Source of the DNA: Allobaculum sp. Allo2
GTDB taxonomy: Bacteria > Bacillota_I > Bacilli_A > Erysipelotrichales > Erysipelotrichaceae
Reading direction: 5' to 3'
Length of the DNA: 64,000 nt
NCBI RefSeq assembly: GCF_022701175.1
Contig: NZ_CP078088.1
Span: 992,001-1,056,000 of the forward strand
Shown here: positions 37,021-47,189 of the stretch, piece after piece
Layout: each line of letters starts with the position of its first letter
Position numbering within the stretch: the first letter of the stretch is position 1
Notes under the pieces: generated by a model
Database searches by the model: none
What the model was told of the DNA's origin: nothing
What the model saw: the letters and a program-made list of their open reading frames with translations, nothing else
Translations under genes and position numbers: made by a program

Positions 37021-38304
37021 TTAGAGAAGCTTGAGGACGGGCGAGAATTTCTCCAGCACGTACCAGGCGAGGGCAAGCAGGAAGACGGAATCGAATTTGG
37101 TTTTGAGAATGTCGTATTCCGCGGGCAAATGGCCGTTGTTTCGCTTGAGTCCGCCATAAAAGAACGCCATCAGATTCATCGCGCCCATGCGATCCGTCTG
37201 TAAAGTGGAGCCAAGAACAGCCGCCTGCGGATGCAGGAGAAACTTTCCAGACGCCTCAGCATTTCCTTTGTGAAATCGCGCAAATGGTACTGACGGTAAA
37301 AATCCATACCGGCGACTGCAGCCAGACATTCGAGCAGAAGCCCAAACTGGTAGTGCTTCATATACTCGTTTTCCAGTGGCTGCAGCCTGCAGCCCATCAG
37401 CGTTTCGAGGCCTTCGATTAACATGCCGTTTTCGAGCTGAATGTGGCTTCGGTTGAGAATGTCGACGGCCATACGGGAGAGAGAGAGAAGATCAGCGCGT
37501 CGTCCGGATAAAAGGTGTAGACGTAGCCAGGCGCCAGATTCATCGTCTTCAGGGCTTCGAGCCGTCCCTGCATAATCTGATTGCGCAGAGTAGCCGTTCC
37601 AAAATTGAGAAAGCCGGCCAGCGGGACAATCGGGCGGATCAGCAGTTCCGTCTCGTCTTTTTCGTACACAAGATTGTCTCCAGGCTGAGCCAGCGAGACG
37701 AGCGTCATCTTTTTCGCGCCCAGTTCTTTGGCCACACGGCCTAACGACCAGTTGAGAAAACCGCCGTCGCCATAGTAGTCCCCATCAATATTCACGAGCG
37801 AATACGCCGGGAAATAGGCAGCCGAAGCCAGAACGGCCTGCTCCGTTTTTCGGGGAAGTGAGTTCGTTTTTGTAAAGATGCGCGCCTGGTTCTTGCTGAC
37901 GTTGGATGCCAGACACGCGAAGTTCAGACTGGATTTTTCAAAGGCGTCAAAGTCAAAGAGCGAGTGAAACACCTTGGAGAGGGTTTGTGTCGTCGGTCCG
38001 TTGTTCTGAAACGCCTTGACATAGGCATCAAAGCCTTTGTCGGCTTCGTCGGCTGCCTTGTGGCAGTCCGGAAAGGAAAACAGACCGTCGGCCAGACCGC
38101 TTGAAGGAAAGGAAGCAATCATCGACGAAAGATCGACTGGCTTATTCATCGCATACAGCGCGCCGACAATGGCGCCGATCGAAATGCCGGTGACCAGATC
38201 ATACGTTTTTTCTGTTCCATCAGCGTCGTCAAAACGCCGATTGTATAACTGCCCCGGCTGCCTCCGCCGCCAAGGACTAATGCATGGGTATTGGAATTGT
38301 TCAT
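37021..38304 (-). CDS. Patatin-like phospholipase/lipid hydrolase (about three frameshifts)
   Basis: About 428 residues on the minus strand, starting near MNNSNTHALVLGGGGSRGSY at 38304. GGGGSRG is the patatin oxyanion-hole loop. The Ser of the catalytic dyad is in TGISIGAIVGALYAM, restored by one base near 38205. The catalytic Asp is in YYGDGGFLNWS. Such enzymes cleave acyl esters of phospholipids or glycolipids, usually at the inner membrane face; no signal peptide is seen. Frame breaks also near 37485 and 37230. The C-terminal 140 residues are helical and not assigned. The downstream minus-strand hairpin is its terminator. The ArdC-like gene upstream (38416-39338) is on the same strand, about 110 nt away. 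Confidence 0.85.
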
Positions 38305-38415
38305 ACTCTCTATTTTAGGCGTCCGGATCAAGGAGCAGGTCCGGGAAGACCGTATCGATGTCCGGGTAAATCTGGCTGGGAAAACCGCGCACTGGAATCG
38401 ATTTGGTCAGAGCGG

Positions 38416-39338
38416 TCAGGCTTTTGTTTGCGAGGCAGGAGGAGAGCTGGAAGTGCGATGAGCATTCTGTGCACCCGGCGCTGTATCCTTAAGCAGCGTC
38501 TGCAGTGCGAGAAGCATTTTCTGCGCGCAGTTTGAAATGCGCGCGAGGGAAGCGGGAAGCAGTTCTTTTCCCGAAAGCCAGGTGGCGATATAGGCAAAGG
38601 AATACTCGGAACAGTCGATGCCGCAGGCCATGCACACCACAAAGCTTACCGATTCGCTTTCCGTCTCCCGCAGTTCGGGCGACTGAAGCAGACGGTCGAT
38701 GAGCGCCTGTTCTCTGGCATCCATTCGGCTGTGATCGCAGACGCCAAAATTGTGCAGAAGCGCGTGGGCGCATTCGTGGGTGAGCGTTTTAAACGCGTGG
38801 CGGGAGTTCAGCGTTTCGTTAATGCGAATGCGCTGCTCGTCATAGCGGCAGGTGCCGTTGACACCATGTTCGAGCGCGCAGCGTTCGATTTGAAAGCCGG
38901 TCAGCTTTTCGAGCAGCGGTATGGCCGGTTCGAACAAGTCGCATTCGCCTTCGAGCGTTTTAACCTGAGGCGGCGGGGGCAGCGGCTTGCCTTCGGTCTG
39001 GGAAATGTCGAAGACGGAAATGGAGCGAAAGCCGGTGCGGGTTTCGATTTTCTCCTTTGCGGCGTCTTTTGTTTTGACTTTATAGGAATACGGGGCGAGA
39101 ATGCGCAGACCTTTCTCCCCTTTTTGACGTGCCGGCCAAATACGCCCTCCCACGTCTGAAAACCGGCCACCAGACTGGCCTGCGGACACTGTTTGTAGAG
39201 CAGCAAGGTATTGCGCATGGAATAGGACGGAAAGCGGGACATCGTTTTCAAATACTGGCGGTATTCATCGCCTTCGAGCAGCTGGGCAACGCCTTCATCG
39301 AGCAGGGCGAGCAGTTCTTCAATCGTTTTGTTTTTCAT
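38416..39338 (-). CDS. ArdC N-terminal/zincin-like metallopeptidase domain protein (one frameshift)
   Basis: About 307 residues; ATG at 39338 behind GGAGGATGT. The first 110 residues fit the ArdC_N domain: PSYSMRNTLLLYKQCPQASLVAGFQTW then GRHVKKG-EKGLRILAPY. The second half holds a zinc peptidase helix, LTHECAHALLHNFG (HExxH), as in IrrE/ImmA-type zincins, followed by ESVSFVVCMACGID. This architecture is typical of ArdC-like antirestriction proteins and of hypothetical proteins of plasmids and integrative elements. One base is lost near 39122 (CCCC on the plus strand). No relaxase, integrase or conjugation gene is near. The role could be antirestriction, ssDNA binding or peptidase regulation. 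Confidence 0.8.
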
Positions 39339-39388
39339 ACATCCTCCAGAACCGATATACGAAAAACGAACGATCCCGGGCAGATGTC

Positions 39389-39560
39389 AAACCAGACAAC
39401 GCTCCGATCCGGCCTGGTTTTGAAGGTCTGTACAAAACAAGTCTTTTGTTTGTGCAAACCAGACGATAAACTGACAACGGTTGTGTCCAGATTGCACCGT
39501 TGACAGGATATGGACAAAAGAAAACCAGACCGGGACTGTATAAAGCGGGCCGTCTGGTTT
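39389..39560 (+). repeat. Clustered AAACCAGAC repeats upstream of a secreted protein gene
   Basis: AAACCAGAC occurs at 39389-39397, 39456-39464 and 39522-39530, and as its reverse complement GTCTGGTTT at 39552-39560. A shorter CCTGGTTT lies at 39413-39420. The last direct and the inverted copy can form a stem with a 21-nt loop, 36 nt before the start codon. Spacing of the direct copies is 67 and 66 bp, about six helical turns. This suggests binding sites for a dimeric regulator, or a leader structure. Confidence 0.5.
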
Positions 39561-39595
39561 GGAACCGATTCACGAAAGAGAAAAAGGGGAAAACA

Positions 39596-42478
39596 ATGAA
39601 TCGATCCAGTACAAAAAACAAATGCACACCGCGCTTGCGCTGCTTTGCGCCTGTACGATCAGCTCGAGCATCCTGATGCTGCAGGCGAAAGAAGACCCGG
39701 CAATCCAGACCGAAACGTCCAGGCCGATGCCCGCCATGCCGAAGCGGCCAGTGGAAAAGAAAACCACGGATTCAGAAGAAAGCACAGACAATGGTTTTGC
39801 TTCCAATACACAGGAAAGCGGAAAGTCAGAAGAAAAAGCGTCCGAAGAAGTGCCTCAACAAAAGGGTGAACAAGCGGATGAAAATACCGACACCGAAGGC
39901 TTGGATGAAGCTTCTCCAGCCGATGTTCAGACGAACTGGACGTGGCTGACCTCCCAGAAGGATGGCTGCGTTCTGTATCGTCTGTATAACCCGAACAGCG
40001 GGGAACATTTTTATACCAGTTCGGCCAAAGAGCGCGAAGTGCTGATTTCCTCCGGCTGGAAAGACGAAGATACCGCCTGGAGTACGCCTGTGGAAGATGG
40101 CGAACCGGTGTACCGGCTGTACAATCCCAACGCCTCCGATCATCACTACACGAAAAGCGAAAACGAGAGAAACGGTCTGGTTCAGGCGGGCTGGAAAGAT
40201 GAGGGAATCGCCTTTTATTCGGAAAGCGAATACGGCCGTACGGTGTATCGTCTGTACAATCCCAACGCCCGATCCGGATCGCATCACTATACGCTCTCAC
40301 TCAAGGAGCACAATGCGCTGATTCAGGCCGGCTGGAAAGCGGAAGGAACTGCCTTTTTCGCGATCAGCGATTACGATTTCGCGCGAAACGATAACGGGGA
40401 AATCCACGGCTTTGATTCAGATCAGAACGAACTCAAAGGGCGTGTCGGCCTTTACGACGACTGGTACGAATTCGATGAAACCGGCGTTCTTCAAACCGGA
40501 TGGATCGAAGAAAACGGACAGCCCGATAGGTATTCCATGCCCGACGGCCGTCAGCTTCTCGGCTTTGCGCAAGTTGAGAACGATCGCTATTTCTTCGATC
40601 TCGAAACCGGTTCGATGCACCGAAATACTCTGGAACAGGATGAAAACGGCAGCGAGTTCTGGTTTGACGAAAACGGTCGGGCCGTTTCGGGACGCGTCTT
40701 TGTTTATCCGAAAGTTGGTCAGGCCAGTGCTGAGGGCATTGTCTGGAACACGTTTGGCTGGGATGAAAATCCGGTACGGCACACTCTTCTGCGCCGCAAG
40801 CAGGAACTCGAAACGTATCGCGAAAATCCGGAGGTTCTCGTACAGTGGAATGAAACCTGCAGCAATACGCTGATTCAGGACGCGATTGCCGAATACGAAA
40901 TTGTCCAGAGCGCGCTGAAAAAACAGGAGCACGTATCCGTTTCTTCGGTTTACAATCCGAACAGCGGCGAACACTTTTACACCGCCGATCCCAAGGAAAT
41001 CGCAGGCCTGGTCAAGCAGGGCTGGAAAGATGAGGGCGTGCGCTTTTTGCAGCCGGTCTCTTCGAATACACCCGTGTATCGTCTGTATCAGAGCGCGAAT
41101 GGCGAGCATCACTATACGTGCAGTCCAAACGAGCGGCAGGCGCTCCTTTCGATGGGCTGGAAAGATGAAAACATCGCCTTTTATTCCGCTGAAATCAATC
41201 AGCAGCCCGTGCTGCGGCTCTACAATCCCAACGCGAAAACCGGCTCGCATCATTTCACGCTCGATCGAAGGGAAAAAGAGCGGCTGGTGGAATTTGGCTG
41301 GGAAGAAGAAAACGGCAGCTGGAACGCGCTCAATCTGTATTCGTTTGTGAAGGATCCAGACGATCCGTCTTTCATTACCGCCTTTGATCCCGACGATCAG
41401 CCACTGTATGGCTTTACTTCGATTTTTGGGGATCGCTATTGCTTTGACGAAAGCCAGGGAGGACGCATGCTTACCGGCGAACAGACGTTAACCTTGAACG
41501 ATCAGGTCCATGAATTTCAGTTTGGATCGGATGGAAAAATGGTGACTGGCGAAGTGCAGAAAAGCGGCGGAATCGCTTTTATGATCTCAGTGACGGCCAC
41601 CGTGTGAAAAATTCCTTTGTGCAGTACGGAAATCCGAAAAAGGTTTGCTGGTACGACGAAAACGGCTGGCGCGTTTCCGGACGCAGAAACATCAAGGGCC
41701 ATATGTGCCGCTTTGATGACGCGACGGGTGCACTGATGCCCGACTTTGAAGATCTCCAGCGCCAAATCGAGCAGACGATTGCGAACAGTTCCGCACGAAA
41801 CGCTGAAATTTCCTTTGCGGTTCGCGTGCCCGGACGAGATGAAAAAATTGTGGTGAATTCTCATTCCCAGCAGTCGGCAAGCGTCATGAAGATGTTTGTG
41901 ATGGGCGCCATTTTTGAAAACTACGAACGATACGCCGCGTTTGCGACGCCGATGCGCCTCGAACAGCAGCTTTCGGTCATGATTTCCGTTTCCAGCAACG
42001 ATGCCTGGGTGTATCTGGTGAGCGTCCTGGGCGGCGGCAGTTATTCGGCCGGCATTCAGGTGCTCAACGCCTGGAACCGGGCGCACGGCTACAGTGACAC
42101 GTACATGTCAGGCCGTCCGTACGGCAACTTCACTTCTGCAAAAGATGCCTCGCAGATGTTGTGCGACATTCAGGAAGGCCGTCTGAAAAACTCCAGACGC
42201 ATGAAAACCCTGCTGCAGACGCAGGCCGTCCCCGGTCGTCTGCTCAACGGCATTCCCTCCGAAGCGAGAACCGCCAACAAGCCCGGCTGGCTCGATTTCT
42301 GCCAGAACGATACGGTGCTTGTTGACGCCCCTTTGGCACATACGTGATTACAATGCTCTGCGACGATCTGCCAAGTGCCGCTTCCGGTCAGAATCTGATG
42401 GGACAGGTTTCTCCGCTGGTGTATGGCTGGATGAAGGCGAACATGAATCTCGGCCAGTCCATTCCCGACTGGGCCTGA
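39596..42478 (+). CDS. Exported DUF5648 protein fused to a class-A beta-lactamase-like serine hydrolase (three frameshifts)
   Basis: About 961 residues. ATG at 39596 behind AAAGGGG; one A is lost in the A run at 39609-39615, after which the signal peptide reads KKQMHTALALLCACTISSSIL. A Ser/Glu-rich linker leads to three DUF5648 units (39960-40370; VYRLYNPNASDHHYT type). Wall-binding-type repeats (GWIEENGQ, FDENGRAVSGRV) and a second DUF5648 triplet (40930-41330) follow. The C-terminal domain (from about 41760) has SVMK as the SxxK motif, SSND as the SxN motif and NKPGW in the KTG position. Such domains occur in beta-lactamases and transpeptidase-like proteins. KPG instead of KTG makes beta-lactamase activity doubtful. 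Other breaks near 41585 and 42330. Confidence 0.82.
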
Positions 42479-42680
42479 AGAGCATCCAGCCGGTTCGGAA
42501 AACCCGATCTGCATACAGAACGGTATCGAGGAACAGGAAATGCACAGACGTGCACGGAATGCATAGAGTTCCTATATATGTTCGTTGTATACAAAATATG
42601 ATTGGTTAGATGGATAAACAAAGCAAGCGGTACAAAAAACATCCGCATCCATGTTTATGGTCAGCGTGCATACTAAAGAA

Positions 42681-42708
42681 AAAGCCCGATGGAGATCCAT
42701 CGGGTTTT
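42681..42708 (+). terminator. Rho-independent terminator
   Basis: CCCGATGG, loop AGAT, CCATCGGG, then TTTT, with matching As on the left arm. It ends the 39596-42478 transcript. Confidence 0.85.
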
Positions 42709-42775
42709 GCTTCGGCAAAATATTGCCGAAAAGAGAAGAAATCAATCCGACACCGATAAGAAAAGGGGATATATC

Positions 42776-44946
42776 TTGTCAAAACGATTTCTTCTGTCGA
42801 TCGCTCTGTGCTCAGCGCTTGGCCTGAGTGCCATGCCGGCGCTGCTTGTCTGGGCTGACGAAGCGATGCATGAAAGCACGCAGGCTACCGCATCGGATCC
42901 GCAGACCATGCCGGAAAGCACACCGGAAACGGCGTCCGATCCAGAATCTGTCCTGGACAGCGAGCAGGAAATGATGCCGGATACAGCGACCGATCCGGAA
43001 ACAATTCCGGAAAGTACGCCGGCCACCACGCTCGATCCGGAAACGATCCCGGAAAGTGCGCCGAAAGCGCCAGCGGACAGCACACCGGAAGCGCAGGCGC
43101 AGGACATCAACCTGTATGCGCTCGATTCCACGCAGGCAGGCTTCGTGCAGATTCCGCAAAATCTCGCCACGTCCTTCCAGCTGCCCGCAGGCACCTACTC
43201 GTTTGTGTCTCCTAATTCCTGGAACCCGAACGTGGAAATCAGTTCGACCGGTCTGGTCAAGCCGAAAGGAACCGTCTGGTACTGGTCCGGTATTTTCTGG
43301 ACGAGCGGGCCCATTACCGGGGCGACAAAAACGCGTACCCAGTATGAAACCGGAAGGACGACTGTTCGCGTTACGCAAAACGACGGCAGTACGCAGGACT
43401 TTACGTTTAACGTCCTGAACTACGCCGATGACGTCTATGCGCCGCAGCGTCTGGAAGAGCTGATAAAGGAATATATTCCAGCCGGGGCAACGCCGTATCA
43501 GGTGCTGGAAGGCGCCTGCAAACTCGCCGCCAGCTTCGACTACAGCGGCAAGGCGTCCGACTGGAAGAGCATGATTCTGGTCGGCAGCGGCGACTGCTGG
43601 GCCAGTTCGTATAGGATTCAGAAAGTCTTTGAAGATTATGGAATCGAAGCGCGCGTGCGCAATGCCAACCGGGATCCCGGCGCCTTAAGCGGATACCGCA
43701 ACGGCATCGCCTAAATCGAGGACCGTTATTTTGTTGCGGATGCCGGTAATGACGGAAAAGCGCCGCGCCATTATTCCATTCTTCCCAGCGACGGCTATTT
43801 CTATTCGTTCGACCGCAGTACCCAGACGAATACGCTGTATCAGTACGACGCGTTTGATACCGATGTGAAGATTCCAACCGAACGAAACGGCCACCCCGTA
43901 ACCGCTCTGGGCGAGAGGGTCTTTGATAAGAGAATAAACACCGTGCATATTCCGGCGTCGATCCAGACGATCACGTCCATTCATACGACCGACCAGGGCG
44001 TCCGCTCGGGTACGTTCTCCTATGCAGAAGGCCTTCAGAACATTTACGTGGATCCCGCCAATGCAAACTATACGGACATCGACGGCGTTCTCTATTCAAA
44101 AGACGGAAAAACGCTCGTTCAGTTTCCAGCAGGCCGCAGCGGTTCCTGCACAATTCCCGCAGGCGTAACCGCAATTGGCCCAGGCGCCTTTTACTCGACG
44201 CATCTGACCAGTCTGGAACTGCCTGCCTCAATGGCATCGACTTTGGCGACCATGCCAGTGTCAAATACCGCAGCACGGCGACAAAAGGCAATCTGGCCGA
44301 CGCGCAGATCGATTCCATCCCCGCGCAGACGTATACCGGTCAGCCCCTGACGCTGCAGCTAGTCGTTCGCCTTGATGGCCAGGAACTGACGCTCAATGTG
44401 GATTACACGCTGAGCTATTCCAATAACATCGAAGCGGGAACCGCGACCGTTACCGTAACCGGCATCGGCTATTACGAAGGTTCGAAAAATGCGACCTTTA
44501 CCATCCGCACAAACGGCACAAGCCGGCCGGCGACCAAACGGATCATGTACCGTCTGTACAATCCAAACTCCGGCGAGCATTTCTATACCGCCGGTACGCG
44601 CGAACAGAACTATCTGCTCAGTGTGGGCTGGAAAGATGAAGGCATCGGCTGGATTGCGCCGCTTTCTTCTCAGCATCCGGTTTACCGTCTCTACAACGCG
44701 AATGCGGGCGACCATCACTGCACGATGGACGCCAGAGAGCGCGACCAGCTCATTAAGTTTGGCTGGAAAGACGAGGGCATCGGCTGATATTCCGATGACA
44801 GCCAGAGCGTACCGCTCTATCGTCTGTATAACCCGAACGCAAAAGGCACCGGATCGCATCACTACACGACCGACGAGCACGAACGCAATTACCTGGCCGC
44901 TAACGGCTGGAACGCCGAAGGCATCGGCTGGTACGGCGTTCACTAG
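42776..44946 (+). pseudogene. Exported transglutaminase-like/BspA LRR/Ig/DUF5648 protein, disrupted by two nonsense codons and a frameshift
   Basis: Starts at TTG 42776 behind AAAAGGGG, with signal peptide MSKRFLLSIALCSALGLSAM. A repetitive ATDPETIPEST linker follows. The transglutaminase-like domain has Cys in GSGDCWASSYRIQKVF; the usual SGHRN His appears as Tyr (SGYRN). Then come BspA-type LRR_5 repeats (PSIQTI, SYAEGLQNIYVD, PAGVTAIGPGAFY), one Ig-like repeat and three DUF5648 units ending GIGWYGVH. Two in-frame stops are present: TAA at 43712-43714 just after SGYRNGIA, and TGA at 44785-44787 where its paralogues have Trp (GIGW-Y). One base is also lost near 44235. The nonsense changes are substitutions, unlike the other lesions of this window. 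It is a shorter relative of the 5610-9058 protein. Confidence 0.75.
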
Positions 44947-45019
44947 TTCAGTCCAAGCCAATCCGAAACACTCGAAAATTCAATGCAGAAACGGCGGATT
45001 CGCCCGGGAAACTTCCAAA

Positions 45020-45043
45020 GATCCCGGTGCGGATCCGTTTTTT
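45020..45043 (+). terminator. Short stem-loop with T run
   Basis: GATCC and GGATC arms with a short GC loop, then six Ts, about 75 nt after the 44946 stop. The stem is short, so confidence is limited. Confidence 0.5.
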
Positions 45044-45203
45044 GTGTGCTGACTTGCCGGCAGGCGATCGTCCATCCCAAAATCGAAAAAGCAGAACCTC
45101 GACAAACCAAAGCACGGCAAACCAGAGAACCGGCAGGGCAGAGCGTCAATTCGGCAGAGAGCCGGCAAGACAATGCTCCGGTTCGATCGAGAGCGGACCA
45201 TAC

Positions 45204-45232
45204 AAAAAGCCTGCCGCCACAGGGCGACAGGC
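45204..45232 (-). terminator. Rho-independent terminator of the ABC exporter operon (minus strand)
   Basis: GCCTGTCGCCC, loop TGT, GGCGGCAGGC, then TTTTTG on the minus strand, about 65 nt past the end of the second exporter gene. Confidence 0.85.
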
Positions 45233-45295
45233 CGACTTTCAACCGGGATGAAAAAGATATCGATCGAAAGAAAGAAGATTCAAAGGAGAAACGGA

Positions 45296-47189
45296 TTAGT
45301 CCATTTCGAGCGCGCCGGTGTACAGCTGGTAGTACACGCCTTTTTGGCGAGCAGGCTTTCGTGGTTTCCGCGTTCGATGATGCGTCCCTGATCGAGAACC
45401 ATGATCGCGTCGGAGTTCATGATCGTGGACAGACGGTGCGCGATAACGAAAACCGTACGGCCTTTCATCAGCTCGTCCATGCCGTTCTGAACAAGACGTT
45501 CGGTACGGGTATCGATCGAGCTGGTCGCTTCATCGAGAATCAGAACCGGCGGGTTGGCGACGGCAGCACGGGCAATGGCGAGCAGCTGGCGCTGACCCTG
45601 GAAAGGGAATCGCCGTTGGCGTGAATGTACGTCTGGTAGCCGTTTTCGAGATGGTTGATGAACGAATCGGCGTTGGCGAGTTTGGCGGCGGCAATGCATT
45701 CTTCATCGCTCGCGTCAAGCTTGCCAAAGCGGATGTTGTCCATAATCGTTCCAGAGAACAGCTGCGTATCCTGCAGAACGATGCCAAGGGAGCGGCGCAG
45801 GTCCGGCTTTTCGATCAGTTCGATGTTGATGCCGTCGTACGTGATCGTTCCCTGGTTGATGTCGTAGAACCGGTTGATCAGGTTGGTGATCGTCGTCTTG
45901 CCGGCGCCCGTCGCGCCGACAAAGGCGATTTTCTGACCGGCATGCGCGTAGAGCGAAATGTCGTGCAGAACGGTTTTTCCGGGGTGTAGCCGAAGGTGAC
46001 ATCGTCGAAGATGACGTCGCCCTTCATTTCCACGAGCTGGTAGCCGCCGTTTTTACGCGGGTGCTTCCAGCACCAGTGGCCGGTATATTCCTTGCATTCC
46101 TGCCACTTGCCGTCGACTTTTTCGCACGGACGAGGGTAACGACACCGTGGTCGGTTTCGGAAGGCTCATCCATCAGTTCGAAAATACGGGATGCGCCGGC
46201 CTGTGCCATAACCACAGAGTTGATCTGCTGGGAAATCTGGGTAATCGGGTTGTTGAAGGAACGGTTCAGCGTCAGCATCGCCGAAATGGTACCGAGCGTC
46301 ATGCCGAACATGCCGTTGATGGCGAAGTAGGATCCGGCCAGTGCACAGGCAACATAGGAGATGTAGCTGATGTTGGCGCAGATCGGCATCAGAATGTTGG
46401 CGAAGGTGTTCGCGTTGGTCGATGCCTGACAGAGATCGTCGTTGATCTTGTCGAAGTCGTTTACGACCTGCTTTTCGTGGGAGAACACTTTGACAACGCG
46501 GGCGCCCTCGATCATTTCCTCGATATAGCCGTTGGCTTTACCAAGCTGCACCTGCTGCTCGCGGAAGTAGCGGCCCGAAGAGCGGGTGATGATACGGGCA
46601 ACGAGCATCATGCCGACCGAGAAGAGAACCGTCAGCAGAGCGAGTACCCAGGAAAGGCGGATCATGGAAATAAGAACCATGAGAATCGTCATGCCCGAGG
46701 AGAACACCTGCGGCAGCGACTGAGAAATGAGCTGACGCAGCGTATCGGTATCGTTGGTGTATACCGACATGATGTCGCCGTGCGCGTGGGTGTCAAAATA
46801 GCGAAGCGGCAGCGACTGCATGTGCCTGAACAGATCTTCACGCACATTATTCAGGGTGCCAAGGCTGACTTTGACCATCATGCGGTTCCATGTGTAGGTG
46901 GCAGCGACGCCAAGCAGATAAATCATGGCCAGCTGACTCAGCGCCATCGTCAGCGGGGTGAAGTCCTTCGATCCGCTCTGGACCATCGGGAGAATGTAGT
47001 CGTCAATGAGCGGCTGCTGGAACGTGCTGCCGTATACGTTGACTAAGGAAGAGCAGAGAATAAGCACAGCGATGATGATCAGCTGCCATTTGTAGCTTTT
47101 CCAGATCATCGCCATGATGCGTTTGAGTCCGTTGAGATTTTTGGACGTCCGTGCGCTGCGTTACTTTGCGGTCTCATCGGTGCCGGCAT
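45296..47189 (-). CDS. ABC exporter subunit B, membrane plus catalytic ATPase domain (several frameshifts)
   Basis: About 630 residues. ATG at 47189 behind AAAGGAGG, overlapping the end of the partner gene by 29 nt. Six membrane segments form a type IV exporter domain ([23 protein letters not shown]..), with [21 protein letters not shown] as the coupling region. The ATPase domain reads [15 protein letters not shown], signature LSQGQRQLL, and Walker [13 protein letters not shown] with the catalytic Glu kept. It is the consensus-site half of a heterodimeric exporter. Frame breaks near 47142, 46130-46050, 45975, 45605 and 45345. Substrate unknown; the marR linkage suggests drug or toxic-compound export. 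Confidence 0.9.

Noticed and set aside
46147-47046. 299-codon plus-strand open frame opposite the ABC exporter subunit
   Set aside because: His/Arg/Asp-rich shadow; the exporter motifs are on the minus strand.
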